From Pantoea agglomerans (GTDB lineage: Bacteria > Pseudomonadota > Gammaproteobacteria > Enterobacterales > Enterobacteriaceae), in assembly GCF_021397715.1 (NCBI RefSeq), contig NZ_CP090208.1, positions 62,001 through 126,000 on the forward strand: a stretch of 64,000 nucleotides of DNA, in the 5' to 3' direction. Below are positions 1 through 8,113 of the stretch, piece after piece (position 1 is the stretch's first letter; each line of letters starts with the position of its first letter). The position numbers were made by a program, and so were the translations under genes. A model generated the notes under the pieces. That model made no database searches and was not told the DNA's origin. It saw nothing but the letters and a program-made list of their open reading frames with translations.

Positions 1-938
1 CGCTGCCGCTGCGCCTCGCTGAGCTGAAGGTCAAAAGCGGCCAGGTTCTCGCGCAGGTGCGCTTCTGTCCGGTTACCGACAATCAGCGAGGTAATCGCCG
101 GTCGGGTCGCCAGCCACGCGAGGCAAACCTGCGATATCGAAGCGTTAAGCTCTGCGCCCACCCCGGCGAGCACGTCGATAATGTCATATGCCCGATCCAT
201 GTCATGCACATAGGGCTCAGGCCAGCCGCTTCCCTGCCGCGTTGTTGCAGGTGCTTTGCTGTGGCGGTTCACGGCACCGGTTAACAGTCCTTCTCCCAGC
301 GGTCCCCACACCAGCGTGCCAATATCCTGATCCAGCGCCATCGGCAGCAGTTCGTACTCCGCTTCGCGCGACTCCGGCGTGTAGTAAATTTGCTGGCTGA
401 TGGGCTTCATCAGCTGGTTAACTTCGGCGCTGCCCAGCGTTTTCATCATCTGCCATGCCGTGTAGTTCGAAGTGCCGAAGTAACGAATCTTGCCGCTTTT
501 CACCAAATCTTCCAGTGCGCGTAACGTCTCTTCAACCGGCGTAATGCCATCCCAGTTGTGAATCTGGTAGAGATCGATGTGATCGGTTCTCAGACGTCGC
601 AGGCTGGCTTCGCAGGCTCTGATCAGATGATAGCGGCTGGCACCGCTCTGGTTCGGCCCGTCGCCCAGCGGGCTGCGAGCTTTGCTGGCGATAATCAGCC
701 GATCGCGCTTGTCGCCCAGCGCTTCACCGACCACTTCTTCGGCCCCACCCATCGAATAGAGATCGGCGGTATCAATCATATTGACGCCGTGATCCAGGGC
801 GATATCGATGAAGCGTCGTGCTTCAGCGGCATTCACATTGCCGGTTTTTTCAAAGCCCGCTTTTCCGCCGAAAGGCACCGTACCCAGTACAAAGCGCGAA
901 ACCTGTAATCCGGAATGACCCAGTTTTCTATAGTGCAT
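1..938 (-). CDS. Aldo/keto reductase, 3' end outside window
   Basis: The start ATG follows a strong GGAGGAAGG ribosome site. The protein opens MHYRKLGHSGLQVSRFVLGT, the usual start of NADPH-dependent aldo/keto reductases. The barrel motifs follow: NMIDTADLY with the catalytic Asp and Tyr, IIASKA with the catalytic Lys, and HIDLYQIH with the His of the tetrad. The frame stays open through LREN(L)AAFDLQLSEAQRQR at the left edge, so only the last few dozen residues are missing. It should reduce aldehydes or ketones in the cytosol; the substrate cannot be told from sequence. It looks monocistronic here. Confidence 0.93.
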   Translation of the reverse strand, partial: MHYRKLGHSGLQVSRFVLGTVPFGGKAGFEKTGNVNAAEARRFIDIALDHGVNMIDTADLYSMGGAEEVVGEALGDKRDRLIIASKARSPLGDGPNQSGASRYHLIRACEASLRRLRTDHIDLYQIHNWDGITPVEETLRALEDLVKSGKIRYFGTSNYTAWQMMKTLGSAEVNQLMKPISQQIYYTPESREAEYELLPMALDQDIGTLVWGPLGEGLLTGAVNRHSKAPATTRQGSGWPEPYVHDMDRAYDIIDVLAGVGAELNASISQVCLAWLATRPAITSLIVGNRTEAHLRENLAAFDLQLSEAQRQ

Positions 939-1727
939 TTACCTTCCTCCTTTACCGCTTACAAAGGCGAACGTATTCGCAATATTGAGCTTCTGCCCGC
1001 ACTGGCGCAGGCAGAATTTATTCTGCTGTCAGCGCGATCGAACCGTGTCTGACCGTTTTCGCTCTGCCACACAGAATAGCACTTTTGAAATATATTAATT
1101 TAATCAAGGGCTTAAAGTAATTGTTCCTGACGTGGCCTGCTGCCAGCCCGCGCTTCCGTCAGCAACAGGAGGCGGCAGTTTTTCAGAAGGCGCATGAATA
1201 CCATCCCGGCGGCGGCCAGACAGGCCTTCAGCGGACCGAACGCGTCCTGAAACGGCCAATCGTTGACGCAGGCATAGCCGGGTAGCCGTCCGCGTTGCTG
1301 CGGTGGACGCATATCATATTGCGATAAGGGCCGGAGTTTGACGCCCCGCGCCAGCGAACCATTCAGCCAATCCGTAATACCGGATAAAGCGTTGTGTTAA
1401 AGGTGCCCAGGGGTTGAGGGATAACAGACTGCCTTCTTCCTGCAACGGCCGGTTAGTCGGGCAGGTCAACGCAGCGTGAGCCAGTTATTAATCCTGGATT
1501 TGAAATCCATTCGATATTAACCCTGACTTCAGCATGGCTTTATTGGGTGCCGTGTTAAAAAGCAGAATGGCGGCGGTAATCTCCTCGCGATAAATTAATT
1601 AGCAGGCAATCAATCACGCTTCTTATTTCTTAATTCATTCTATCTGGCTTGCGTCTATCAGCGGCAAATAAGCCGCTGATATCGTTGCCGGGCCGCATTT
1701 TACTCTTTCAGGAGGAAATAAAGGGGA
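939..1727. other. Gene-free interval, possibly gene remains
   Basis: About 790 bases without a supported gene. The minus strand is open from about 1390 to 1112, and its translation includes GITDWLNGSLARGVKLRPLS. There is no ribosome site or convincing start, and I do not recognise it. The interval could be the eroded end of a former gene. The part next to position 938 must hold the aldo/keto reductase promoter, but no clear -10/-35 pair stands out. Confidence 0.4.
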
Positions 1728-2039
1728 TCAGAGGTAGGTAACTGTAACCATGCCCTGCCGTTTAGCGGCATCAAGCCATTTCGTTTCGACTGTGAATGGC
1801 AATTGACCCATCTTTTGCGATTTCGTCATATCCAGGGTGCTGACTACCATTTTACCGGTCATCGGATCGGTACACTGAAGCGCCGCCGGATTCTGCATCA
1901 CATTCATATCACAGGAGCCATTAACAATCGCTCCGCTGAAGCTAATAGTGCCGGAGGAAGACAAACTTTCTGCGCTGGCACTCTGTCCAAACAATGTAAA
2001 AAGCAGTGTGGCTAAGCAGGCGTTTAACGATAATTTCAT
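1728..2039 (-). CDS. Small secreted fimbrial-like protein
   Basis: A 103-residue protein starting at the ATG behind AGGAGA with eight bases of spacing; an upstream in-frame Met is less likely. It has a signal peptide (MKLSLNACLATLLFTLFGQSASA), then SGTISFSGAIVNGSCDM, which is the N-terminal beta-strand and first cysteine of type 1 fimbrial subunits. A second cysteine (ALQCTD) can close the disulfide. It is shorter than a normal pilin (about 150-180 residues) but ends in an alternating hydrophobic strand (MVTVTYL), as pilins do. No usher or chaperone gene lies near, so it is an orphan subunit or a fimbrial-fold secreted protein. The fold call is fairly safe; the role is unknown. Confidence 0.75.
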   Translation of the reverse strand: MKLSLNACLATLLFTLFGQSASAESLSSSGTISFSGAIVNGSCDMNVMQNPAALQCTDPMTGKMVVSTLDMTKSQKMGQLPFTVETKWLDAAKRQGMVTVTYL

Positions 2040-2903
2040 TGCGCATTCTCCTGAGTGTGTCAGACCGTTATCGGCATTCACCGCGGTATATTGAGGCCAG
2101 CGATAAGAAAAAGAGGTAAGGAAACCCTCAGCGTGATGACTACCCTGCTGAATGCGTCATTACAGGGCGTTAAATAGCCGAATGTGACTTGACTGAATAA
2201 ATTAAGACGTAGATGAGTATAGCTCAGCCGCTGGGCTTTGAGATTTTTCTTAGCATTTTTATTTAACGTCTCTGCTGGTCGTGATCAGCGATCAAGACTC
2301 AGGCTGGTGATTATCATTAAAGCGCTAACCATTTTTTTTCGTCAGCCTCATCATTTCGCTGCTGGACATCAAATGAATATATCGCGGTGCAACGCCGTTC
2401 CCTTTCAGCCAGGCACAGACCGGGTTACCAACGGCTGTGCTGAGCCTGCCGCACAGCGGCAGGTTTGCTGGTTATGTTGTTGACGGACGAAACGGGTTGA
2501 GTCGCGGCCAGAATCTGCCGTTTACACTTTTTTAGAGCGAGCCGATTGAGGATCGTGCGTAACGCACTTTACGTTTAAAAAAACATTGCGTAACGCCGCA
2601 CTTCTGCTCATTGCTCCATGCCCTACGTTTTTTTTAATGGTTAATTTTTTAGCGCTGGAAATTAACAACATATTTTAAAAGATCTATTTTCCGAAACAGA
2701 TTCAGCACTGAATAATTGTGCTTCCATAGAGCCCCTATCGAGTCAATCGAATAAAATCCATACTTCAAATGCCGGCCTGAATTTTAAATTAGCTTATGGC
2801 AATACTCGCCTTCGATTGATGACTCGCTGGCCTCAATACTTTGCTGCTAGAATTAGCACGCTGTTAATTTTAGCCGCACAACCTAAGTAATAAGGACGTT
2901 AAA
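2040..2903. promoter_or_regulatory. AT-rich gene-free region before the microcin-like gene
   Basis: About 860 bases with no supported gene. The right half (about 2560-2890) is markedly AT-rich, which is typical of H-NS-bound accessory promoters. An AAGGACG ribosome site lies just before the start at 2904. Short open stretches in this interval have no ribosome site and resemble nothing known to me. Confidence 0.4.
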
Positions 2904-3182
2904 ATGCGTAAGTTAAATGTTGCAGAGATGAATGCCGTCAGCGGTGCAGATATTGGCTATGCCAGCCTGATGGGCATGTGGAATGATGCTGGCCTGAACT
3001 CAGGCATTTTTAATTACAATCGCGCCGCCAAAAGCATTAATGAAATTGGCCTGGCCAGCGCGACAGAGAATAAAAGCTGGGAAAACTCCGCCATCGGAGA
3101 AGCTGGCTGGACCCTCAACGGTTATGGTGAGAAAGTAACCTGGTTTAACAACGGTATGTTTATGGCCTTTCAAATCGGATAA
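2904..3182 (+). CDS. Microcin-like peptide precursor with double-glycine-type leader
   Basis: The 92-residue protein starts MRKLNVAEMNAVSGA. This fits the short leader of class II microcins (pattern M-R-x-L/I-x-x-x-E-M-x-x-V-S-G-A/G; compare the leaders of microcins V and L), which a C39-peptidase ABC exporter cuts after the Gly-Gly or Gly-Ala pair. Cleavage after residue 15 would leave a 77-residue peptide rich in Gly, Ala, Asn and Trp, without cysteine, ending in MFMAFQIG. A good ribosome site (AAGGACG) precedes it and a hairpin follows. No immunity gene or C39 exporter is recognisable nearby; the ABC protein at 9301-11505 has a C39-like domain without the catalytic Cys. The leader is directly visible; toxin activity is inference. 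Confidence 0.7.
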   Translation: MRKLNVAEMNAVSGADIGYASLMGMWNDAGLNSGIFNYNRAAKSINEIGLASATENKSWENSAIGEAGWTLNGYGEKVTWFNNGMFMAFQIG

Positions 3183-3222
3183 TATCATTCCGGGCAGAGA
3201 GTAAACCGACCTGCATTAAAGT

Positions 3223-3257
3223 AAAGGCCTCAGGCAATGCTTAATAACGAGGCCTTT
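3223..3257 (+). terminator. Hairpin after the microcin-like gene
   Basis: Nine-base perfect stem AAAGGCCTC / GAGGCCTTT with a 17-base loop, about 40 bases after the stop codon. There is no long T run, so it may be a weak terminator or mRNA-stabilising stem. Confidence 0.55.
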
Positions 3258-3341
3258 AACCAGAAATATTATTCCGTCACAATATTCACCACCTGACCAG
3301 ATCAGTAACCCGCTACGATTGTTTCTCAGTCACTCTTTGGA

Positions 3342-3761
3342 TCAGGAGATAAACTGACTGAAACGCAGTAGATAACCATCCGGGTCCTGCACCAGACACT
3401 CTCGCTGACACGCCGTTGTCTCGCCGATAACATAATAATTATCCTGCAACGGCCGGAATAGCGGAATGCCATTCAGTTTCAGGCTCGATACTATCGGTTT
3501 AATATCATCAACCTCGATCTGAAAGTTAACGCCACGTCCAAACGGTCTTTCCAGTGCCCCCGTTTTCCAGCCCTCTGCGTGATATTGCTCAATCATTAAC
3601 TGTGCGTCGCCGATGCTGAGATAAGCGAAGGGGGGATCTTTGCGCTGGTTCATCAGTTCAAAGCCGAGTATCTCGACATAGAAATGTAATGAAGCCGCGA
3701 AATCAGAGACGGTCAGCTCAGGCACCATAGGGTTCCAGTAGGTCGGTTGTTCATGACTCAT
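3342..3761 (-). CDS. Glyoxalase/bleomycin-resistance fold protein
   Basis: A 139-residue protein from the ATG preceded by AAGGTG; a GTG nine bases upstream overlaps that ribosome site and is rejected. It shows one vicinal-oxygen-chelate domain: VPELTVSDFAASLHFYVEILGFEL at the N-terminus, ending in QDPDGYLLRFSQF, which matches the usual DPdGyllel end of the fold. Bleomycin-resistance proteins of this size dimerise and bind the drug without metal, while related proteins are dioxygenases or glyoxalases. It lies tail-to-head after the LysR gene at 3805-4692 and may be co-transcribed with it. Family call firm, substrate unknown. Confidence 0.88.
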   Translation of the reverse strand: MSHEQPTYWNPMVPELTVSDFAASLHFYVEILGFELMNQRKDPPFAYLSIGDAQLMIEQYHAEGWKTGALERPFGRGVNFQIEVDDIKPIVSSLKLNGIPLFRPLQDNYYVIGETTACQRECLVQDPDGYLLRFSQFIS

Positions 3762-3804
3762 TTTCAGCACCTTTTATGCTGTCAGTTAAGATCAGCGATG
3801 GGTC

Positions 3805-4692
3805 TTATCCGCTTACCTGAGCGATGGTTTTCTTCAGTTCATCCAGAAACAGCCGCAGTGCGGCGGACTGATGTTCGCGCGACAAATAGAGCCCCCAGAT
3901 GCCGAACGTCTGCGGCTGATAATCTGGCAAGATCTGAACCAGCTTGCCGCTCTCCAGGCTGCTGCGCGCTTCCTGCTCCGGTACCATCGCCACGCCACAA
4001 TCGGCGATAGCAGCGTCACACAGCAGCGATGAAATACCGGCACTGAAATTCCCGCGCACGGCAACGGCGATCTTTTCACCCTGCGGTGCGGTAAAATGCC
4101 AGCTTTGGCCGGCAAAACGACTGTAATAGAGACAGTTGTGAACCGCTAGCTCTTCTGGCGTCTGCGGCGTTCCCTGTTTTGCAAGATAGGCCGGTGAAGC
4201 ACACAGCACCGAACGGCACTCACCCAGACCGCGTGCGATGGCACCCTTCTCCGGCGCATCGGTGATGCGGATGGCCAGATCGATCCGTTCACCAATCAGG
4301 CTGACCGGCTGATTGTTAATTTCCAGTTCAATACGCAGCGCCGGATAACGGGCCAGAAAGTCAGGAATAGCCGGGCCGACAAGATGCGTCGCAGTAAAAT
4401 GCGCACAGGCAATGCGCAATGTACCGGCAGGTGAAGCCTGCGTCGTCTCCTGCTCTATCTCTTCCGAAAGTCGCGCCAGTTGACGGGTTCTCAGCAGGAT
4501 AGCTTCGCCAGCCGGAGTCAGGGTTAAACGACGCGATGAGCGGTGCAGCAGACGGGTACCGGCCCACTTTTCCATCTCCTCCAGATAGCGGCTGACCATT
4601 GGTCGTGAGATCCCCAGCGCCCGTGACGCCGCACTTAAACTGCCCAGCTCACATATCCGGTTAAACACTGCCGCTGCAGTCACGCGATCCAT
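3805..4692 (-). CDS. LysR-family transcriptional regulator
   Basis: A 295-residue regulator with a winged helix-turn-helix (MDRVTAAAVFNRICELGSLS... RPMVSRYLEEME) and a periplasmic-binding-like effector domain from about residue 85. The start is the Met preceded by ACAGGTGA; a Met 11 codons earlier lacks a ribosome site. It is divergent from the metallo-beta-lactamase-fold gene at 4891, with about 200 bases between, so that gene is the first candidate target. The effector is unknown. Confidence 0.9.
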   Translation of the reverse strand: MDRVTAAAVFNRICELGSLSAASRALGISRPMVSRYLEEMEKWAGTRLLHRSSRRLTLTPAGEAILLRTRQLARLSEEIEQETTQASPAGTLRIACAHFTATHLVGPAIPDFLARYPALRIELEINNQPVSLIGERIDLAIRITDAPEKGAIARGLGECRSVLCASPAYLAKQGTPQTPEELAVHNCLYYSRFAGQSWHFTAPQGEKIAVAVRGNFSAGISSLLCDAAIADCGVAMVPEQEARSSLESGKLVQILPDYQPQTFGIWGLYLSREHQSAALRLFLDELKKTIAQVSG

Positions 4693-4890
4693 CTCATCAC
4701 CTGTACGATTTATGAAACTCAGCATCTCTGATTGCGGGAATTCTACCAGATAACAAAACCGGTAAAATAGCGCGCTCTCTCCCGCAGATAAAAAACACCA
4801 GTGGCTGAGCCATCAGCGACGCCTGCGGACTCTCCCGGCGCGGCGCTGAAATTTGTCAGGCAAGCACGCCCGCAACATGAAGGATAAATA

Positions 4891-5742
4891 ATGAAAAAGA
4901 CGCTGTTACCGTTCACCCTGATTCTGACCGCCACTGCGGCCACTGCGGCCCCGCTTCATTTCGACACCTATAACCCGCAGCACAACGGGGTTTTTGCCGT
5001 CTCCTCCACGCTGGTCAGCGGCCCGAAAGAAGCCATTCTGTTCGATGCGCAGTTCAGCACTCTCGACGGTGAAAAATTGGTTGAGATGATTAAACGTAGC
5101 GGGAAAACGCTGAAGGAGATTGTGATCACCTCTGGCGATCCTGATTTCTATTTTGGTCTGGAACCGATCGTGAAGGCCTATCCTGACGTGAAGGTGGTTG
5201 CGACGCCCGGCGTGGTAAAGCACATTCAGCAGACACATCAGGCCAAGCTGGCCTGGTGGGGACCTCAGATGAAACAAGGAGCGCCGGATAAGCTGACGCT
5301 GCCTGTCGTCACCCATCAGACCCGTTTCAGCATCGATGGTGAAGTGCTGGAGCTACGTCATCCTGATGAATATGCCGCTTACGTCTGGGTTCCGTCTGAA
5401 AAGACCATCCTGGGTGGGACGGCGATTTCATCCGGCATTCATGTCTGGACCGCCGATACGCAATCGGTGCAAAGCCGCACCGCCTGGCGCAACGTGCTGA
5501 CTGAAATGCAGGGACTGCAGGCGAAAAACGTCATTCCTGGCCACTACCTCGGCGAACGTCCTGCCGGTAGTCAGGCTATCGATTTTACGCTGAAGTATCT
5601 TCAGAGTTTTGACGCGGCGCTGGCGCAATATAAAACCTCACCGCAGGTTATTCACGCGCTGAAAGCCGCCTGGCCGCAACTGGCCGAAGAAGGTTCACTG
5701 GCGCTGAGTGCCAAAGTGAATACCGGCGAAATGACCTGGTAA
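4891..5742 (+). CDS. Exported metallo-beta-lactamase-fold protein with altered metal motif
   Basis: A 283-residue protein with an Ala-rich signal peptide (about residues 1-20), followed by the beta-lactamase-like fold: residues 34-53 correspond to the strand ending in the conserved Asp (ILFDAQFS). The metal-binding HxHxDH motif should fall at residues 81-86 but reads S-G-D-P-D-F, keeping only the second Asp. A later ligand-like His survives in NVIPGHYLGE. A related hydrolase group uses H-x-D-P-D-[HF] at this site, so this copy has lost the first His of that version too. It may bind one metal ion or be a binding protein. It is transcribed away from the LysR gene at 3805-4692. Confidence 0.82.
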   Translation: MKKTLLPFTLILTATAATAAPLHFDTYNPQHNGVFAVSSTLVSGPKEAILFDAQFSTLDGEKLVEMIKRSGKTLKEIVITSGDPDFYFGLEPIVKAYPDVKVVATPGVVKHIQQTHQAKLAWWGPQMKQGAPDKLTLPVVTHQTRFSIDGEVLELRHPDEYAAYVWVPSEKTILGGTAISSGIHVWTADTQSVQSRTAWRNVLTEMQGLQAKNVIPGHYLGERPAGSQAIDFTLKYLQSFDAALAQYKTSPQVIHALKAAWPQLAEEGSLALSAKVNTGEMTW

Positions 5743-5947
5743 GCTGAAACGGTTTTTACTGTCGGCTCTTTTCGGAAACGACGGATCATCAGCGCCACAG
5801 GCAAACCGATCATCATCTGAACCCGGCCCGGCAACACAACGCGGATACACAGGCTGAGAGGAAATCTGACCGGGTGCGCAGGCGGTAAATAATCAGGAAG
5901 AGCCAGCTAGCCACACTTCCGCTCGCTGGCTTGATTAAGATTTAACT

Positions 5948-7363
5948 TTATCCCGGCAGTCCGGGATGCAGTCCCTTAACCGGACTTAGCATTTCCAGCC
6001 GGGTAGCAGCATCAAAAATCGTCGCTTCATCATGCCACCTGCCGGTAATCTGAATGTTGATCGGCAGACCCTCACGACTTCGGCCAAAAGGCAATGCGAT
6101 GCCGGGTAAGCCGGTGACGTTGAGCGGGACGGTTGCGCCTTGCAGCCAGGTTGCGTCGACGGTCTGACCCTCTATCACCAGTTGCCCGATATCATGCTTG
6201 TGGGCCGGAATCGGTAATACCTGGGTAATCAGCGCATCGTAGCGCGAGAAGTAATCTGCATAACCATCACGAATCCGCTCTGCGGCCTGTTCCGCTTCGA
6301 TGTAGTCATGCAGCGGTGTATCGGGCAGCGACAGCATAGTTCTGGCCATTTTATAGATCTCACTCTGATCCCGACCCGCAACCGCGGCGGCAAAAGCGGG
6401 CTTCATCTCCATCACATGCAGGCGATTGAATACCTCCAGCGCAAAATCCCGTTCCAGTGCCGGAATACTCACCGGCTCAACCTGAACGCCAGTCTGCTCA
6501 AGGGCGCTGGCAGCAGCTTTTACCACCGCGGCCACGTCGGCATCAACCGGTCCAAAGCCTGGCCCGGTCATCCAGCCAATGCGCAGTGGACGATCGTTCT
6601 GCCCCGTCCTGCCTGGCCCTTTTTGTCCGGCAAGGCTGGAAAAGGCATCCTGCCCATCCGGACCCGTCAGCAAGGAGAATGCGAGCGCAATATCACGAAC
6701 TGAACGGGCCATCGGTCCGACATGCCAGAAACGGCGCGGAGCCCGTGGCCAGATGCCGGTCATCGGTATGCTGCCGTGAGTTGCTTTGATCGAGGTGATA
6801 CCGGTTTGTGACGCCGGACCCCGGACGGAAATGGCCAGATCGGTACCCAGTCCGAGCGGAGACATGCCGGCAGCAATGGCAGCCGATTCACCGCCGCTTG
6901 AGCCACCGGGTGTGCGGCTCAGGTCCCAGGGATTATTGGTGCGGCCGCTGAGTAAATTGTCACTCTCAATCCAGTAGGAAAATTCGGGTAAGTTGGTTTT
7001 CGCCAGCAGAATAGCTCCGGCCTGTTTAAGCCGCGCCACGCTGGTAGCATCCTGGGCCGGCAGACGATGTTTAAAAATCGGTGAACCACGCTGGGTCATC
7101 ACGCCAGCCGTATCGATGGAGTCTTTCACGGTAAAGGGCACACCGTGAAGCGGGCCCAGCGGCTGGCCTACGCGAACCGCCTGCTCAGCCAGTTTGGCCG
7201 CTTTCAGCGCATCCCCTGCCAGCGTTACGATCGCGTTTATCTGCGGATTCGTTTGTTCAATTCGATCAAGGTGAGCGTTAACCACCTCAACCGGTGAGAC
7301 GTCACCGTTGCGAATCAGTTCAGCCAGCGCGGTGGCATCGTTAAAGAAGAGTTCGTTTTGCAT
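5948..7363 (-). CDS. Amidase signature family hydrolase
   Basis: A 471-residue enzyme of the amidase signature family, which hydrolyses C-N bonds with a Ser-cisSer-Lys triad. The triad is visible: Lys80 in FTVKDS, Ser155/156 in PGGSSGGES, and the nucleophile Ser179 in LAISVRGPASQTG. That last motif is usually GGSIR-IPAA, so AISVRGPAS is a mild departure that keeps the serine. Length is normal. There is no signal peptide, so it is cytosolic. It is transcribed away from the TetR gene at 7474 across a 110-base gap with two near-identical dyads, so TetR control is likely. The substrate is unknown. Confidence 0.93.
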   Translation of the reverse strand: MQNELFFNDATALAELIRNGDVSPVEVVNAHLDRIEQTNPQINAIVTLAGDALKAAKLAEQAVRVGQPLGPLHGVPFTVKDSIDTAGVMTQRGSPIFKHRLPAQDATSVARLKQAGAILLAKTNLPEFSYWIESDNLLSGRTNNPWDLSRTPGGSSGGESAAIAAGMSPLGLGTDLAISVRGPASQTGITSIKATHGSIPMTGIWPRAPRRFWHVGPMARSVRDIALAFSLLTGPDGQDAFSSLAGQKGPGRTGQNDRPLRIGWMTGPGFGPVDADVAAVVKAAASALEQTGVQVEPVSIPALERDFALEVFNRLHVMEMKPAFAAAVAGRDQSEIYKMARTMLSLPDTPLHDYIEAEQAAERIRDGYADYFSRYDALITQVLPIPAHKHDIGQLVIEGQTVDATWLQGATVPLNVTGLPGIALPFGRSREGLPINIQITGRWHDEATIFDAATRLEMLSPVKGLHPGLPG

Positions 7364-7373
7364 TTTTACTTAC

Positions 7374-7392
7374 CTACCTGTCAGTTGGTAGG
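7374..7392. promoter_or_regulatory. TetR operator copy 1 (amidase side)
   Basis: The 19-base site CTACCTGTCAGTTGGTAGG has outer inverted arms CTACC/GGTAG. It lies 11 bases before the amidase start, where a repressor would block that gene. A second copy lies 54 bases away. Confidence 0.7.
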
Positions 7393-7427
7393 GAAACAAT
7401 GGATCGGCTATTTTCTGCTGTCAACAA

Positions 7428-7446
7428 CTACCTGCCAGATGGTAGG
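7428..7446. promoter_or_regulatory. TetR operator copy 2 (tetR side)
   Basis: CTACCTGCCAGATGGTAGG differs from copy 1 at two positions and keeps the CTACC/GGTAG arms. It lies about 30 bases before the tetR start, in the position expected for autoregulation. Confidence 0.7.
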
Positions 7447-7473
7447 ATGAGATTATTGCCGCAGGAGGAACCG

Positions 7474-8037
7474 ATGAGTAAGAATGCAAAAGAAGCGATT
7501 TTGTCTGCCGCACGCAAAAGTGCGCAGGCGCACGGCTATGTGGGCCTCAATTTTCGCGAACTGGCGAGTGAAGTGGGAATCAAAGCAGCCAGCATCTATC
7601 ACCATTTTCCTGGCAAAGCGGAATTAGGGGCTGCCGTCGCCAGACGCTACTGGGAAGACACCGCCGCCGATCTTGAGGCGCTTCGTGAATCGAACCCGGA
7701 TGCGCTGGCCTGTCTGCGGCACTATCCGCATATTTTCCGCCGTTCCCTGGAAAGCGAAAATCGCCTCTGCATGGGCAGTTTTATGTCAGCCGAATATGAC
7801 GATCTCCCGGAGGCGGTGAAAACCGAAGTGCAGCATTTTGCGGATATCAATGTGGCGTGGCTCGCCTCGCGATTGCAGGAAGCGGGCGCGACCCCGGCGG
7901 AACAGAGCCTGCCGCGGGCGCGGGCCATCTTCGCCGCGGTGGCCGGAGCCCAGCTGATGGCCCGCAGCCGTTCCGACATTGCGCTGTTTGATCAGCTGAT
8001 CGCGGATTATCAGGCTGCCGGCCTGTTACCCGCTTAA
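7474..8037 (+). CDS. TetR/AcrR-family regulator
   Basis: A 187-residue protein from the ATG behind GCAGGAGGAA; in-frame starts further upstream would read through the operator copy at 7428-7446 and are rejected. The N-terminal helix-turn-helix is typical: AKEAILSAARKSAQAHGYVGLNFRELASEVGIKAASIYHHFPGK. The C-terminal half is the variable ligand domain. The two dyads between it and the divergent amidase point to local repression of both genes, relieved by a small ligand that could be an amide or related compound. Confidence 0.92.
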   Translation: MSKNAKEAILSAARKSAQAHGYVGLNFRELASEVGIKAASIYHHFPGKAELGAAVARRYWEDTAADLEALRESNPDALACLRHYPHIFRRSLESENRLCMGSFMSAEYDDLPEAVKTEVQHFADINVAWLASRLQEAGATPAEQSLPRARAIFAAVAGAQLMARSRSDIALFDQLIADYQAAGLLPA

Positions 8038-8076
8038 ATCACGGCGCCGCGAACCGCCATCGCGCGCTTTCCCGGC

Positions 8077-8105
8077 CAAAAAAAACCACCTCCGGGGAGG
8101 TGGTT
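8077..8105 (-). terminator. Rho-independent terminator of the type I secretion operon
   Basis: Read on the minus strand, the stem AACCACCTCC / GGAGGTGGTT (8084-8105) is followed by a run of eight T. It sits just after the stop of the HlyD-like gene at 8114, so it ends that operon. It may also stop tetR transcripts arriving from the other side. Confidence 0.88.
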
Positions 8106-8113
8106 CGGGGCGA

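Noticed and set aside
1112..1390. Minus-strand open stretch after the aldo/keto reductase gene
   Set aside because: No start with a ribosome site and no recognisable protein; kept only as possible gene remains.
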